DNA of 64,000 nucleotides from Ailurus styani (taxonomy: Eukaryota > Chordata > Mammalia > Carnivora > Ailuridae): positions 2,346 through 66,345 of the forward strand of contig LNAC01000736.1 of the NCBI GenBank assembly GCA_002007465.1. Reading direction: 5' to 3'. This document shows positions 10,780 through 23,150 of this stretch, piece after piece. The position numbers and the translations under genes are program-made. The notes beneath the pieces are model-generated. The model was not told the DNA's origin and made no database searches. It saw nothing but the letters and a program-made list of their open reading frames with translations. Position 1 is the stretch's first letter; the number at the start of each line of letters is the position of its first letter.

Positions 10780-12054
10780 GTTTTGTTTTTTGATAACTTT
10801 TTATTTTGTGATAGCTTCAAATTTTCGGACAGTTTGCAAGGATAGTGTTAGGGGCTTCCTTTTCCAATTTCTCCAATTATTTACCTTTCTTCCCATTTAA
10901 TGTATTTTTCTCTCAATGTATGTTTGTTTATATTTGCATACTTTTCTGAGCCTTTGGTAATATGGAGACATTGAGCTTTTTTGCTCCTAAATATTTCAAA
11001 CCGTATTTCCCAAGAACAAGGATATTATCCTATATAACCACAGTACAGTTATCAAAGTTGGGAAATTTAACACTGATACACTACTATTATCTGACCCACA
11101 GACAAAACTGCCAATTTTCCCAATAATGTTCTTTGTAGCTAATTTATTTTCTCATGCAGGATGTAATCCAGGATTACAAATTACACTTTGTTGTTATGCT
11201 AATTAGTCTCTTTTATCCCCAAATAATCCCTCAGTCTTTTAAAAATCTTTATGGACATTGCCATTTTAAAGGAGACCAGACTTTTATTTTATAGAGTTTT
11301 TCTCATTTTTGGGTTTGTCTATTTCTTCATGATTAGACTAAATGCATATTGTCAGAGATTCCACAGAAGTGATGTTGTATCCTTCTGAGTACATTCTTTT
11401 TTTTTTTTTAAGATTTTATTTATTTGACAGAGGGAGAGAGATCACAAGTAGGCAGAGAGGCAGGCAGAGAGAGAGGGGGAAAGCAGGCTCCCCACTGAGC
11501 AGAGAGCCCGATGCGGGGCTTGATCCCAGGACCCTGAGATCATGACCTGAGCCGAAGGCAGAGGCTTTAATCCACTGAGCCACCCAGGCACCCATCCTTC
11601 TGAGTACAATCTATCACAGAGCATATGAGTTTGGTTTATCTCAATAATGATGGTGTTAACTTTAATCCTTTAATTTAGATGATGTGGTCCATGTTTCTTC
11701 ACCATAAATTTATGGTTTTTTCTCTACAATTAATAATCTGTGAGGAGATATTTGGACACTAGGTACATATCTTGCTCCTCACCAGACTTCACAGAGTTTT
11801 AGCATCCATTGATGATTTTCTAGCTACACCATTCCTTCTTCATTGGTTAGTTGGCATTCTACTGTAAGAAGTTGTTCCCATCTTTCCACTTATTTATGTT
11901 TATTCATTTATTTGTTAGTATAGACACATAGAGTCTTATGTTCTTAACCCATTATTTATTTTTATGTCCCATATTTTCATTTGGGGTAAGTAGAAGCCCC
12001 TTCAAGCTAGCTGCTATATCTTTTTGATATGTTGCCATCATTTTGTACTTCCTG
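10780..12054. mobile_element. very old L1-like non-coding segment (part 1)
   Basis: The text matches a recurrent ancient mammalian LINE-associated sequence: ttttattttgtgatagcttca, ctcaataatgatggtgttaacttt, ctgtgaggagatatttggac, agcatccattgatgatttt, ggcattctactgtaagaag, aagccccttcaagctagctgc. I read it as an old L1M-type terminal region of uncertain orientation. A SINE at 11.4 kb interrupts it and it appears to resume at 13.16 kb. Confidence 0.5.
11394..11593 (-). mobile_element. CAN-SINE, mustelid-type
   Basis: Minus-strand full-length copy with the target-site duplication ATCCTTCTGAGTACA at 11379-11393 and 11594-11608. The body contains cacaagtaggcagagaggca and the head reversed as aatccactgagccacccaggca. 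Confidence 0.97.
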
Positions 12055-12127
12055 ACTGTGTCAGTTAGGGCTCCACCAGAGAGACAGAAACACTAGGAAA
12101 TGACAGATAGATAGATGATAGATAGAT

Positions 12128-12173
<46 letters not shown>

Positions 12174-12480
12174 TTATTGCAAAGAATTGACTTATATTAC
12201 TATAGGGCTGCTTAGGCAAATCCACAGTCTGCAGAGACTCCGGGAAGACTGGAAAGTCTTATGCAGGAGCTGAAACTGCAGTCCCCAGGAGAATTTCTTC
12301 CTTTGCAGGGAAACCTCAGTTTAGGTCTTAAGGCCTTTTAACTAACTGGCTCAGGCCCATGCAGATTATCCTGGATGATCTTCTTTTAAAGTCAACTGGT
12401 TGTGGATGTTAATCACATCCACAAAATACCTTCTCCACAGCACTTTGACTAGTGTTTCATTTAGTCCCTGGGGCTAGAGT
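12055..12480. mobile_element. unassigned interspersed repeat carrying (GATA)n
   Basis: It begins 'gtcagttagggctccaccagagagacagaaac', a common mammalian repeat opening, followed by GATA repeats, 'aatttattgcaaagaattgactta' and a GC-richer body. It interrupts the old L1-like segment. I cannot name the family with confidence. Confidence 0.45.
12103..12171. repeat. (GATA)n microsatellite
   Basis: About 17 tetranucleotide units, including two GATGATA interruptions near the left end and an uninterrupted run of about 11 units to 12171. The long pure run suggests length polymorphism. Confidence 0.95.
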
Positions 12481-13159
12481 CTGGCTTGTTACTGGATGGT
12501 GAGTTGTGGAACTCCTCCAGCCTTGCCTTCTCCAAGGAAAGAATTCAGGTGAGAAATTCTATAGAATGGAAGTAGCAAAGTTTTGTTTTTTGTTTTTTGG
12601 GTTTTTTTTAATTTAGAAGAAGTGACAGTACACTCTAGAGACAGAAGCAGGTTCACCCAAGGATGGATGGAAGCAAGTTGAGTTTCTCATTTGTACTTGC
12701 ACCAGGATTTATTTGGTCTCCTCTCCCCCATCTTATAGTTATGGTTCCACCCTTGGATCAGTCTTGTTTTCCTCCACTCAAAACTTTTGAACAAGTTTGT
12801 GTTAGTCATCTTCCCTCAAGGCCTAAAGGCAACTTACTGGAGGTAGAGGGCACCAAACCACAATGCAAATAGTATTATAATGATATTATGATAGCTTCAG
12901 GTTTACTAACAGACAAGGTATGTCTTAAGTTCACATGTTCCAAAGTTGGAACCGTCTCCATAGAGTGTGTCTTCTGCTTATCAGTCTGTGCTAAATCACA
13001 AAAGGAGTTGGTCTAAGGGAGATGGGGGAGGGAGGGGGAACTGGTTGGCAGTTGTCCTTCTGTTACCCTCCTGCTCATGTCTAACTGCTTACTCTAACCC
13101 GTTGATACATAAACCTGACCATGACACTTTTTTTTCTGACACAAGCTCTTGTAATTTCA
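12481..13159. other. unassigned non-coding sequence
   Basis: No gene or named repeat recognised. A purine-rich G tract lies at 13024-13040. Confidence 0.4.
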
Positions 13160-13640
13160 TCTTGTTTCCCTGCCAATTATGGAATCAAACCTTTCTCCTG
13201 GAAAGGCTGGCTTCTTTAAGTGGATAATAGTATTTAGAAACCAAAATCTAGGTGCCAGGTGTGCTTATTGCTTTGATGTTACAATTATTTACAGAAGAAA
13301 AAAAAATAATACTGTTTTTCTGAGAAGACAGCTAGGAAGTATGCATGTGTATACATACATATATAGAAAGAAAATCAAGAAGGAGGAGTGGGAGAGGAGA
13401 AGGGGATGGAGACAGATGAAGGAAAGGAAAAGAAAAGAAGAAAACATTTTACATGGATTTAGGAGTACAAGTTCATACTGATACATCCAATTCCATTAAA
13501 ATAATAAAACACCAGAGGAAAAATTCTAGTCCTTGCATTTTTATATTCATAACTCTCTTCTTCAGTGGTGGGAAACAACTTCTATCATTCTATATAGTCA
13601 CTCCTTTGCTCATTCCTATAATAAACAGAAAATAATTTCC
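13160..13640. mobile_element. very old L1-like non-coding segment (part 2)
   Basis: It continues the 10.8-12.05 kb element: ttctttaagtggataatagtatttagaaaccaaaatctaggtgcca, a cagaagaaa purine tract, and gtacaagttcatactgatacatccaattcca. The 100-codon open frame over it is repeat-derived chance. Confidence 0.45.
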
Positions 13641-13887
13641 AAATTGCTCACAATACCCAGTGTGGAAATCTAACTTACTAACTAGAGTGTAATTTTTGTT
13701 TACTGGCCTTTCTTTAGCATAAAATTTACATATAATTATATACATGAATATTAAGTGCACAGTTTGATGAGTTTAATAAATGAATCCACCTGTAATACTC
13801 TATCCAGAAATAGGACATTTCCATTATCTTAGAAAGTTCTGTTATGCTACTTCTAGGTGAGTCTCCCATTCTCAGAGACAACATTGT

Positions 13888-13950
13888 TTTTTTAAATATT
13901 TTATTTATTTATTTATTTATTTTTTAGTTAAGAGAGAAAGAGGGCAAGTG
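13888..13950 (-). mobile_element. possible CAN-SINE tail fragment
   Basis: tttaaatattttatttatttatttattta followed by an A/G-rich 'aagagagaaagagggcaag' resembles the tail end of an older minus-strand CAN-SINE. It has no head and no clear duplication. Confidence 0.35.
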
Positions 13951-13954
13951 GGTG

Positions 13955-14058
13955 GAGGGGTGTATACTTACATATAATATATGTTATAAATTATAAATCA
14001 TAGAAATTATAAATTATATATTTAATACATATATACATATAGTATGTATATATGCAAT
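13955..14058. repeat. AT-rich microsatellite
   Basis: Imperfect TATA/ATAT/TACATA tract between the SINE-like remnant and resumed L1 sequence. Confidence 0.7.
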
Positions 14059-14419
14059 ACTTTTTCTAGTGTGGCCTGCATATTCATTTTCTTGACAGTG
14101 CTTTTGATAAGCAGAATTTTTAGGTTTGATGAAATACATTTTACCATTATTTTCTTTTATGGAGAATGTTTTCTGGATCCTAAGAAATTTTCCCTCATTC
14201 CAAGTTTGTGAAGATATTTCCCTATGTTTTCTTCCAAATGTTTCTATAGAATTTTAGGTTTATTTTTAGTTCTATGATCCATTTTTAATTAATTTCAGCC
14301 AGTTGTTCTATCAGAATTTGTTGAAAAGACTTTCATTTTTCTATTATATTAATTTGGCTCCTTGGTTAAAAAAATCACTTGATCTTATAAGAATGGGTCT
14401 ATTCTATTAGTCTATTTAT

Positions 14420-14617
14420 TTTTTAAAAGATTTTATTTATCTATTTATTTGACAGAGATAGAGAGAGCACAAGCAGGGGGAGCAGCAGGTGAGAGGGAGA
14501 AGCAGACTCCCTGCTAAGTAGGGACCCTGATGTGGGGCTTGATCCCAGGACCTTGGGATCATGACCTGAGCTGAAGAAAGATGCTTAACCGACTGAGCCA
14601 CCCAGGGCTCACCCCTT
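14420..14617 (-). mobile_element. CAN-SINE, older caniform type
   Basis: Minus-strand copy with 'agcacaagcagggggagcagcag' body and 'ttaaccgactgagccaccca' head. The target-site duplication TATTAGTCTATTTAT is at 14405-14419 and 14618-14632. It is inserted in the ancient L1. Confidence 0.95.
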
Positions 14618-14632
14618 TATTAGTCTATTTAT

Positions 14633-16560
14633 CAATCCTGTGTCATCACCACACTATCAAGTTTAATATAGTTTTATAACTATTGAAATATGGCAGTGAA
14701 AGTCTTCCAAATATTTTCACTTTATTTCCCCAAGATTATTTGGCTATTTTAGGTCCTGAACATTTCCATATAAATTTTGAAGTCAACTGCTAATTATCTA
14801 CCAAAAATATCCTGTTGGGATTTTAGTTGAGTTTGCATTGACTCTATAGGTCAATTTTTGGAGCAGTAATATTTAACAATATTGAGTCATCCAATCTATG
14901 AGTATGGATTTGTTTGTTTCTCCATTGAATTCTGTCAATGTTTGCTTTGTGATTTTTTAAACTGTCCAACTATTGTACAAACTTTATAATTATTATATCT
15001 TTCTGGTGAATTAAGCTTGTATCATTATAAACTGTCTCCCTTAATGTCTGGTAATAATTTTTGTATTGATGTCATTTTTCTTCTGGTGTTAGCATAGCCA
15101 CTCAGATTTCTTATGCTATTACTTTTTATGGGATATCACTCTCTATTTTTTTCTTCCAATCTATGTACTTATATATAGGTTGGCTTTACATTTAAGGTGT
15201 GATTCTCATAGATGGCTTTAAAAATTCAGTCTGAGAATCTCTGCTTCTTATTGGGAGTCTTTAATTCATTTATATTTAATAATTATTGATATGTTTGGAT
15301 TTACATCTATACACTTTAGTATTCATTCCTCTTTGTCCCAATAGGTATGTATATGTTCATTTATTTTTCTTTCTCTGTCTTCTTTTGCTTTATTAAATAC
15401 TTTTTCATGCTTCATTATAATTCCTCTGTTGGCTTTGTAGCTATGCATCTTTACTGTATGTGTATGTGTGTGTGCCCTAGAAATTACAATATAGATACTT
15501 TAATTTATTAGTTAGGGGTAATATTATAACCCTTCATGTAAAGGATCATGCATCAGTTATTATTCTCCATCCTAAGTCCTATTGTTGTTGTGTATCTTAC
15601 ATCAAATACATTAGAAATTCATGGTACAGTGTTAGCCCCTCTTTTATTTTTGCTTTAAACAATCTTATGGCTTTTAAATATATTTAAAAAGCAATGAATA
15701 TATAGAGGGAATCACACATATTAGATGTGCATACATATATACATAGACAAAAAGAATAAAAGAAAATCTTATATATGTACCCATATGATTAACACTTTGA
15801 ACAACCTTTATCTCTCCCTTAGATTTTAGCTTTCATCTGTTGTCATTTCCCTTTTACATGAAGAATATCCATTAGTATTTCTTTTTTTTTTAAAGATTTT
15901 ATTTATTTATTTCACAGAGGGAGAGAGATCACAAGGAGGCAGAGAGGCAGGCAGAGAGAGAGAGGGGGAAGCAGGCTCCCCACTGAGCAGGGACCCCGAT
16001 GCAGGGCTCGATCCCAGGACCCTGAGATCATGACCTGAGCCGAAAGCAGAGGCTTTAACCAACTGAGCCACCCAGGTGCCCTCCATTAGTATTTCTTGTA
16101 ACATAAGTTTGCTGGTATGTTTTTAGCCACTCTCCACTGCCCAACATATAGTTGTTTATTTTTTAAGATATTTTGTCCAGAGTTTATCATTGTTGTCTTC
16201 AGGGAGGTTAGTTCCATAAAAAGTCCTTTACCATTACCAGAGTTAGAGCTCTCATTATGTAATTTTAAAAGATATTTTTGGAAGTTAAATAATGTATTCA
16301 ATTACTTATTAGATAAAAAATATGTTATTATCTTTCAATGAGCATCCCCTATCCAATTATGTTACAAGCACATCGAGGGCTGACTCTTGGTCTTCTAGCT
16401 CTTCATAGTCTCATTTCCTATCCCCAATACTCAACAAAAGTTTTATGATCATGAAGAATGCCTCTATTCTTCATTATATGGTTAAAGAAACCACTTGCAA
16501 GCTTTTAGTTTTATTGTCTTCTACATCCAAAAAGAGAGGTCTCAGTTCTGAAAATGTATT
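14633..16560 (-). mobile_element. ancient L1, ORF2 towards ORF1 region (part 2)
   Basis: Minus-strand ORF2-derived text continues (agtttaatatagttttataact, ttggctattttaggtcc, gttgagtttgcattgactctat), with deletions. Text typical of the 5' half of L1M/HAL1-like elements follows (gctttaaacaatcttatggctttt, then after the SINE, ggtatgttttagccactctcc). A mustelid-type SINE interrupts it at 15.88 kb. The 5' boundary near 16.5 kb is approximate. Confidence 0.7.
15884..16081 (-). mobile_element. CAN-SINE, mustelid-type
   Basis: Full-length minus-strand copy. The perfect 16-bp target-site duplication TCCATTAGTATTTCTT is at 15868-15883 and 16082-16097. Confidence 0.97.
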
Positions 16561-16604
16561 CAGATTTTAATTGTGAGATTAGAGATTTCATAGTTTTAGT
16601 TTAC

Positions 16605-16832
16605 AAGTCAGCAAACTGTAGACCACAGGCAAAATCTGGCCTGCTGCCTGTTTTTGTATAGAAATTTTTATTGGAACATAGCCAAGCTCATTCTTTGGTG
16701 TATTGTCAATGGCTGCTTTCACATTACCATGGCAGAATTGAGCAGTTGTAACAGAGACTGTATGGTGGGAGAAGCCAAATGTATATAAGGTCTGTCCTTT
16801 GCAGAAAAAGTTTGTTGATCTCTGCTCTAGAT
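16605..16832. mobile_element. hAT-like non-autonomous DNA transposon
   Basis: The ends are inverted: gtcagcaaactgtag on the left and aaaaagtttgttgatctctg on the right. The body has the widespread 'ttggaacatagccaagctcatt' and 'tggctgctttcacattaccatggcagaattgagcagttg' text. The terminal inverted repeat and body match a common mammalian hAT-type family. I do not assert the exact family name. Confidence 0.65.
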
Positions 16833-16913
16833 CAATGGGAAATGATCACCAGTACTTAAAGGAAGCCATTCAAAGTGCATAATGCATTGCACATCAATAC
16901 TTTGAGAAGCCTC

Positions 16914-16934
16914 TTTTTTTTTTTTTTTTTTTTT
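16914..16934. repeat. poly(T) tract of about 21 bp
   Basis: Uninterrupted T run with no SINE or L1 body attached on either side that I can identify. Confidence 0.8.
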
Positions 16935-16961
16935 GGTCAATATGATAGACAATAGACTCAT

Positions 16962-17510
16962 TGTGGCAGGCAGAATAATGGCCTTCTAAAGACCTCTGTG
17001 GCCTAATCTCTGGAACAGGTGAATATGTTACCTTACATGGCCAAAGAGCCTTTGCTGAAGTGATTAAGAGGATTAAGGGTATGACCTTACACTGGGGAGA
17101 GCATTTTGGATTATCCAGGTGGACCCAATATAATCAGGTGAACCCAAAATAATCAGAAGAATCTTTAAAAGGAAGACTCTTTACTGGTTGTGAAGTGACG
17201 GTGGAGGAAAAACCAGAGGTGTGATGGTCCTAGCATAAAAAAGAGAAAAAGGGGGCCATGATCCAAGGAAAGCAGATGTTTTGTAGAAACTGAAAAAGGC
17301 GAGGAAATGGATTTTCCATTTCTGTTGGAGAAAGATTCTCCATTCTCTCTTAAATCCTCCTGAAAGGAACACAAACTTGCTGACACCTTGATTTTAGTCC
17401 AGCGAGACCTGTGTCAGACTTCTAACCTGCAGAACTACAAGATAATAACTTTTTGTTATTTTAAGTCACTGTGTGTTGATTTATTGTGGAAGTAATAAAG
17501 AACTAATACA
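16962..17510 (+). mobile_element. MLT1-type (MaLR) solo LTR
   Basis: The LTR body starts tgtggcaggcagaataatggcc. It holds aacaggtgaatatgttaccttacatggcc, attatccaggtggacccaatata, ctgacaccttgattttagtccag and agatcataaacttt-like text, and ends taaagaactaataca. These are the ordered blocks of MLT1 LTRs, non-coding relics of an ancient ERVL-related retrotransposon. No internal region is attached. Confidence 0.8.
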
Positions 17511-17619
17511 TTCACATACTAGAATGCACAGAGGAAAGAATTCATTTTATAATTACTGAAAAAATATATTACAAATTAAAAGTAGATTAGTTAACCACAG
17601 AACAGAGCAGAGTGTCTCT

Positions 17620-17631
17620 TGCTGAATCAGC
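17620..17631. promoter_or_regulatory. MARE-like palindrome (candidate)
   Basis: TGCTGAATCAGC contains the perfect inverted repeat GCTGA-A-TCAGC, close to the Maf recognition element TGCTGA(C)TCAGCA. No functional evidence beyond the motif. Confidence 0.3.
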
Positions 17632-17760
17632 TTCATTTTTGCAGCAACGTATTTAAAGCAGGTACTTTTGTATCTGTTTCTGCCATCTGTGATGTCTGTA
17701 ATCATTAGAAAAAAACTTCATGTGTGAAAGAAAGGCAGTTCTAATGGCTTTCATTGGGTT

Positions 17761-17780
17761 ATGGTTGCCAGGGAAACCAT
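17761..17780. promoter_or_regulatory. RFX X-box-like imperfect palindrome (candidate)
   Basis: ATGGTTGCCAGGGAAACCAT is a 20-bp inverted repeat with 8 of 10 arm positions pairing. It fits the X-box layout GTTGCC, a short spacer, then GGAAAC. It lies about 130 bp from the MARE-like site in repeat-free sequence. Confidence 0.35.
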
Positions 17781-19214
17781 TTTACTTGGTAGTCAATATG
17801 TTCAGTATGTCTCTGTGGCTTTGTACTTAACTCCTAAAGATACTATTGCAGAATGGGTCCATGGAAAATATTGAGAAGGAAAAAAGGAAAAGCTTGAAAT
17901 ATTAACTTCAGTGAAAGTCATTCTGGATAACTTTTTCCCATTCCCAGGAAACTGAAACAAAATTAAGAAAATGAATGGCTTTGATTTTTGTGCAAATTAA
18001 ATAGAATGGGATGTATTTTTCAATAGCAAATTGGCAGTGCTAAGTAAGGTCCTTGGGATTCTCTTGCAATGCCATGGAAGCAAAGGTACAGCTCAACCAG
18101 CAGCAAGCCAAGGCTTTCTTTATAAAATCTCCCTTCCTTTCTCTGACTCTTGTCTCTTTCTCTCCCCTCCACCAACATTCCCCCCACCCCAAATAGTCTT
18201 TCAATTAAGAAATATGAAAAAATGAAATACACTTGTCATTTTTAAGGACTCTGGTCAGTACAGAGTATTAAATTCTTTTCACTGCCCCATAGAACCATAG
18301 ACTGCTTTACACAGCCTAGAAAATGAAGCCCTAGAGAAACAGAGTAATTTCCTATTACATGGAACTAGAGAAAATAAAAGAAATGCTTAGGGAGGAACTC
18401 AGGGCACCAAGGGATCATTTCATATGTTACATTTTGAGATTATTAAAGTAGTTTTGCAGGAAAAAAAAGTAAAGTTGACTCTTGTGTGCTCGATCACAGC
18501 CAAGCAATTCAGTAGAAGCATAATAGAATGACACCTTGACTTTTGTATGCAAACACTTTCCAAATATTAGCAAAGGCCAGTTCTTGAGAAATAGTCTGTC
18601 TCAGAGCCTGAGGGATTTAACATTTGCACATCAGTGCAGTTGCTTTTCCTTTTTTGCATATAAATCATTTTGAAATACATTATTATGAGCATGATTAAAT
18701 TTGAAATCATCTTGGTCAGAGATAGGCAGGCAAAAAGAAATGACACAAAGTGATGAAATAATAAAAGAGCAAACATAAAAGAGATTTTTAAAATCCCTGT
18801 AAGGAAAGTGGAGAATTACAAGTGGATAAATGTATGTATTAATATCTATGTTTACCCAATTCAGTAAGAATTTACTTTTGCATTACGTTTTTTGAGCTCA
18901 ATGAAATTTCAGAACCATTTTGTTATGAAAGAGGAAGAGCAGGCTAAGATATATTGACCTAATTTCTTTTTCGAAGGACAACAGGTAATAAATGTAAAAG
19001 ACTACCTGGTCCTAAAATTGTCCAAAAGGATGTCAGAAACAGTGTAAGTGGAGACACACTAGCAAAAACATTTCTGCATTGCTTAAAAATGAGAGAATAA
19101 AAACTGCTTCACAGATATTATTTAAAAGATATATAGTTACCTAAAAGATATATTTAATTATATATACATAATTATATGGACACATAGTTTCCATGTGACT
19201 GTCCCTGGGGACTT

Positions 19215-20905
19215 GTTCTTGAATACCCTCTGACAACCTCTGTCTTTTTATTGGTGTATTTAGACCACTCATATTTAAAGTGATTATTGATCTGATGAGG
19301 AGAGTGTCTCCCTTTCCTGTTTCTCCATAGGTAAAGTTCTTTTTTCCCTAGTTTCTTTCAAGGTTTTTTTTCTTCTGTCTTTAGTTTTCTGCAGTGTGAA
19401 TATGATATGCCTAGATATAGACCTTTTGGTATTTATCCTTCTGGGTATCTTCTGAGCTTATTGATTTTTTTTTATTTGTTTATCATTAATTTTGTAAAAT
19501 TCTCAGTAGTTATTAGTTAAAATATTTTTTTTTTCTGCTGCATTTCCTCTTTCTTCTAGTTCTGTTATTTCCATTGCATGTATGTTCTACTTTTTGGAAC
19601 TGTACCACAGTAATTAGATGTCTTGTTCTATTTTATTCATCCTTTTTTCTATTTTCATTTCAGTGTAGGAAATTCCTATTGACCTAACTTCAAGTCACTG
19701 AATCTTTCCTTGGTGTTGTCCATCTACTGATGAGCCCACAGAAGGCATTTTTATTAATTACAGTATTTTTGACTTACAGCATTTCCTTTGATTCTTTCTT
19801 AAAGTCCCATTTTCCCCACTTACGTAACTGTCTTATCTTGCATGTTGTCTATTTCTTTCATTAGAGCTCTTAACATATTGGTCACAGTTATTTTAAATTC
19901 CCTATGCGATAATTTCTAAAATTTATGCCATATCTGAGTCTGGTTCTGATACTTGCTTTGTGCCTTCAGAGTGTGATTTTTTTTCTGACATTTTAGCATG
20001 TCTTATAGTTTTTTGATGAAAGACAGATGTGTTGTATTAGGTAATAGGAACTGAGTGAGGTAAATGGGACTTTAATGTGAAGTTTTAGGTTAATCTAGCC
20101 TAAAAGTTGGGCCGTGTTTAATGCTTTGTTGTCACTGTAAATTACTTTATTGATTTTTTTGTCTCCCCTTCTACCTCTGGGCTTCCCTAAGTACTTGTCC
20201 TCGATTGACCTGTATCTTGCAGCTCTTCTGTTGTAATTCACTGTTATCCTGGAGCCCTGTAATCTGGTGCGAAGGTGTGGAGGAAGGGCAAAATTCTATA
20301 ACCTTATGATTAAATCTTAGATGTTTTGTGGGCTTGTGTCTGTGGACAAATACCTTTGCAAGTGTTTCTTGAATGCTCAATCCCCGCCCCTCCAGGTGAG
20401 ACAGGAAGTCTAGAGAGGGCTAGAGTTTGTAGTTGCCTTTCAGCTTCCTACTGAGATAAGTACTGGGAAAGGCTTTCCCCAGAGAAGTTGGCTTTGTTGT
20501 GGAGCCTCTTGACACTTCATGGTGATGACTCTTCCCCTCCCTCTCCTAGAGACTCCAGGGCTCCTTTCTGGGATGTTCACAGTGAGAACCTGGGGAGATT
20601 CTAAGTTACAGTGCACCAAAGTGGCTCATGCTCATGCGCATCCATATTTGGCCTCTAGTAGTTTATCATAGATGCCATTAAAATTTTCTTACTAAGTGAG
20701 GCTCCAGGAACAGATGTCAGGTGTGACTCTGGATTCTGCTGTTTTTCCAGATCTCTGGGTAGGGGATTTCCTCTGCAACCTCAGTTCTCTGATGGGTCCA
20801 AGAAAAGTCATTCCTTTTCCATTTGTTTCACTTTTCTTATATTAAGGTCAGGAGTGAAAAATGTCTAAGCTTATTTCATGTCAGAGCTGAAACCAGGAGT
20901 GGTTT
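19215..20905 (-). mobile_element. ancient L1, 5' half (ORF1 region and 5' UTR)
   Basis: On the minus strand, text equivalent to the ORF1/ORF2 junction (accactcatatttaaagtgattattgat) is followed by degraded ORF1-region sequence (ggtctattttat..., tcaagtcactgaatctttcc) and a 5' UTR ending near 'catgtcagagctgaaaccaggagtgg'. The 3' half of this element is absent to its left. No frame survives. Confidence 0.65.
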
Positions 20906-22919
20906 CCTGTCTATTTTGTCAAAACTAATCTTTAGTTTAATGCTGCACTGGTTGAGTGATGTTAAAAGGAAGAAAAAGATATTGCAGAGAAATTATAAGC
21001 AGCTATTTTCAGCACCATTTTGGGGGACATGGACTAACTCACAAGTCATATTTTCCTATCTTCTTTAAGGAAACAGCCTACAAGATGAATTGAAAAAGGT
21101 ACTCTTTGACATCTACTCTTTTTTCTTTTCCTCTTTCCTACTATAATTTGTGCTTTTGGTCTTTGGTTTACTGGAGTTTAACCTTAGAAAACTGACATTC
21201 TGCTGGATTTCTTTCTAGTATTCACAGATTACCAGGTGATGGAGAAGAAGCAAAGTCCTCTGTTCCCACCACTGTCCATTCTATTCATCTTTGTGATCGC
21301 TTTCCAGTAAAGTCCTTTTTGCTGTAGACTGCCCAATTCTGAATGCTGCCTGGAGTTCAGAGAATGCAGTTTTCCATGGTCAGTTCTCCTTCATAGCAAA
21401 TTCAGCTTTGTGTCACTGCTTGTACAATTTCCCCATAAATATGGGTGGAAAATTTTGAACAGTGAACTAGTCAAAATGGGGTGTTTAGCTTTGATAGAAA
21501 AAACCTCTAATATGCACTTCTCATAATGAGATTTTCTTTGTGAGATGAAATTTCTACTTTTTCCCAAAAGCCCCAATTTCCCATGCCAAAAAACTAAAGG
21601 AGTCCAAAGAAATGTCATAGCTAAGGAAAAATCCTCAGTGTGACACAGTTTCCCCTTATGTGATATAGTGTCACTTAATATTTCAACCCATTCCACATCT
21701 CAGATAAATAATACCTTGTCTTTCAATTTCCTCTCACTCTGTTCAGCCAGGACTGGCCCTCTAATACCGTGTTAGAGAATCTGGCTCATCCTGTACAAAA
21801 TGAGTTGAAAGAAAACTGCTTATGGCAGAAATGTGAAATGTGAAAGGCTGTAATGGAATTAATTTTATGGGCATATATTGCTAAGAAACTTGATGCTGAA
21901 GTGCTTATCACTAGAAATTCTTTAGAAAGTGCGTATCTATGAGGAAAAGGGCCTTTCCTTCACATAGAATTAAATAGAATTTGGTTCCCATTAACACTCC
22001 GAGGCTGCCAAAAGCACATTAAAAAGTGAAAGTTCCTAGAGTGCACAACAACTTCATATTTTCAAAGGCTTATCTGCATTAGGGGGCTTCAGAGTAGAGT
22101 CAGGCTAGGGAGACACATTATGAAAAGGCTTTAAAGGTTAAAAATGTTTGAAGGTGATGAAAGGGGGAGGAGCAAGGAAAAATGACTAACAGTATGTTAG
22201 TTTGATTCGTAAAGAAAATTTCAGAGGTGACTGTTTCCATAGGGCAGAAGAATATATATAAATGGTGACTATGGTGATATTAAGTATGAGTAGCTAGACC
22301 CCTGATTTACATAAAACCTCCTTTCCCTCAGTCACTGAAGGCTCCCCAGTCATTACCATACATCTTCCCGGTGTTCCCTCTATAGGTGGTCGGGATGGTC
22401 AGGCAGGAGACAGACTGCAGCTGGGAAGTGAAATTCACCCTATAGGTTTGCTGATCAATCCAGGTTTGGGCTCTCACAGTTAAATTTGCTATAGACCCGT
22501 GTGTCTTAATCAGTGGTTTGCAGGCAGCTCTGGTCTAAGATAAAGTTTCCACAAGTCCTTGAAAAAAGAAAAAAGAGTTTTCATAAAGCCAAATTCATTT
22601 CATTTGAAAGAACGACCTCTAAATTGCAGTTATGTCCTTTTTACTTTTTCAGTTCTAGGAAACTCACTATATTTTTTCTTATTTAGCAAAATTTTAAAAT
22701 GTTGGCTCTCATTTTTTTTTAATTTATGGGTCCTAAAATCCTAAAGGCTGTTTATTGGCCCTTAATCCCCAAATTGGAATATCCATACTGACTTGTCTGA
22801 CAATCAGAAGTAATTAATGAAACACATAGAAGAAATACCTATATGTATTAATATAGATAATTTTGTCCCTATTAATGTTTTGGAGGGCCTGCTTATTACT
22901 TGTTGGACTATTCTGCTGC
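20906..22919. other. unassigned non-coding sequence
   Basis: No confident gene or repeat. The 101-codon minus-strand frame at 21391-21696 has no recognisable domain. Confidence 0.45.
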
Positions 22920-22924
22920 TTCTG

Positions 22925-23150
22925 GCTGCTATATACTAAACACTTACCCTCTGCTAAGCATCAGATTAATTGCTTAACATGACTTATCCCATCTAAGCTT
23001 CACCACACCCTAGGAAGGGAAAACAACAATTATCCTTGATTTATAGATGTGAACTAAACCACATGGGGTGTGCCTTCCCAAGGTTCCACAAGTTTAAGTA
23101 GAGAAACAGAATTCAAAAGCAGGAAAAATTCAGAACCTTCCACCTTAACT
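22925..23150 (-). mobile_element. MIR SINE remnant
   Basis: Reversed MIR: actaaacacttaccctctgctaagcatcag, cttatcccatctaagcttcaccaca, cttgatttatagatgtgaac, ttcccaaggttcca. Confidence 0.7.

Larger units (their letters stand above)
13708..14419 (-). mobile_element. ancient L1, 3' UTR to ORF2 (part 1)
   Basis: On the minus strand, 13708-13885 is an old L1 3' UTR (aaatttacatataatt..., cacagtttgatgag). After an interruption by a SINE-like remnant and an AT microsatellite, ORF2 C-terminal text follows (ttttggatcctaagaaattttccc, ttgttgaaaagactttca). It continues beyond the 14.4-kb SINE. All frames are closed. Confidence 0.75.
17511..19214. other. unique-looking non-coding sequence
   Basis: About 1.7 kb without a recognised repeat or gene. 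It contains the two palindromic motif sites listed at 17620 and 17761. Confidence 0.45.

Noticed and set aside
13024..13040. G-rich tract considered as a second G-quadruplex
   Set aside because: Only three clear runs of three or more Gs lie within range, and the fourth would need splitting a run, so I do not list it.
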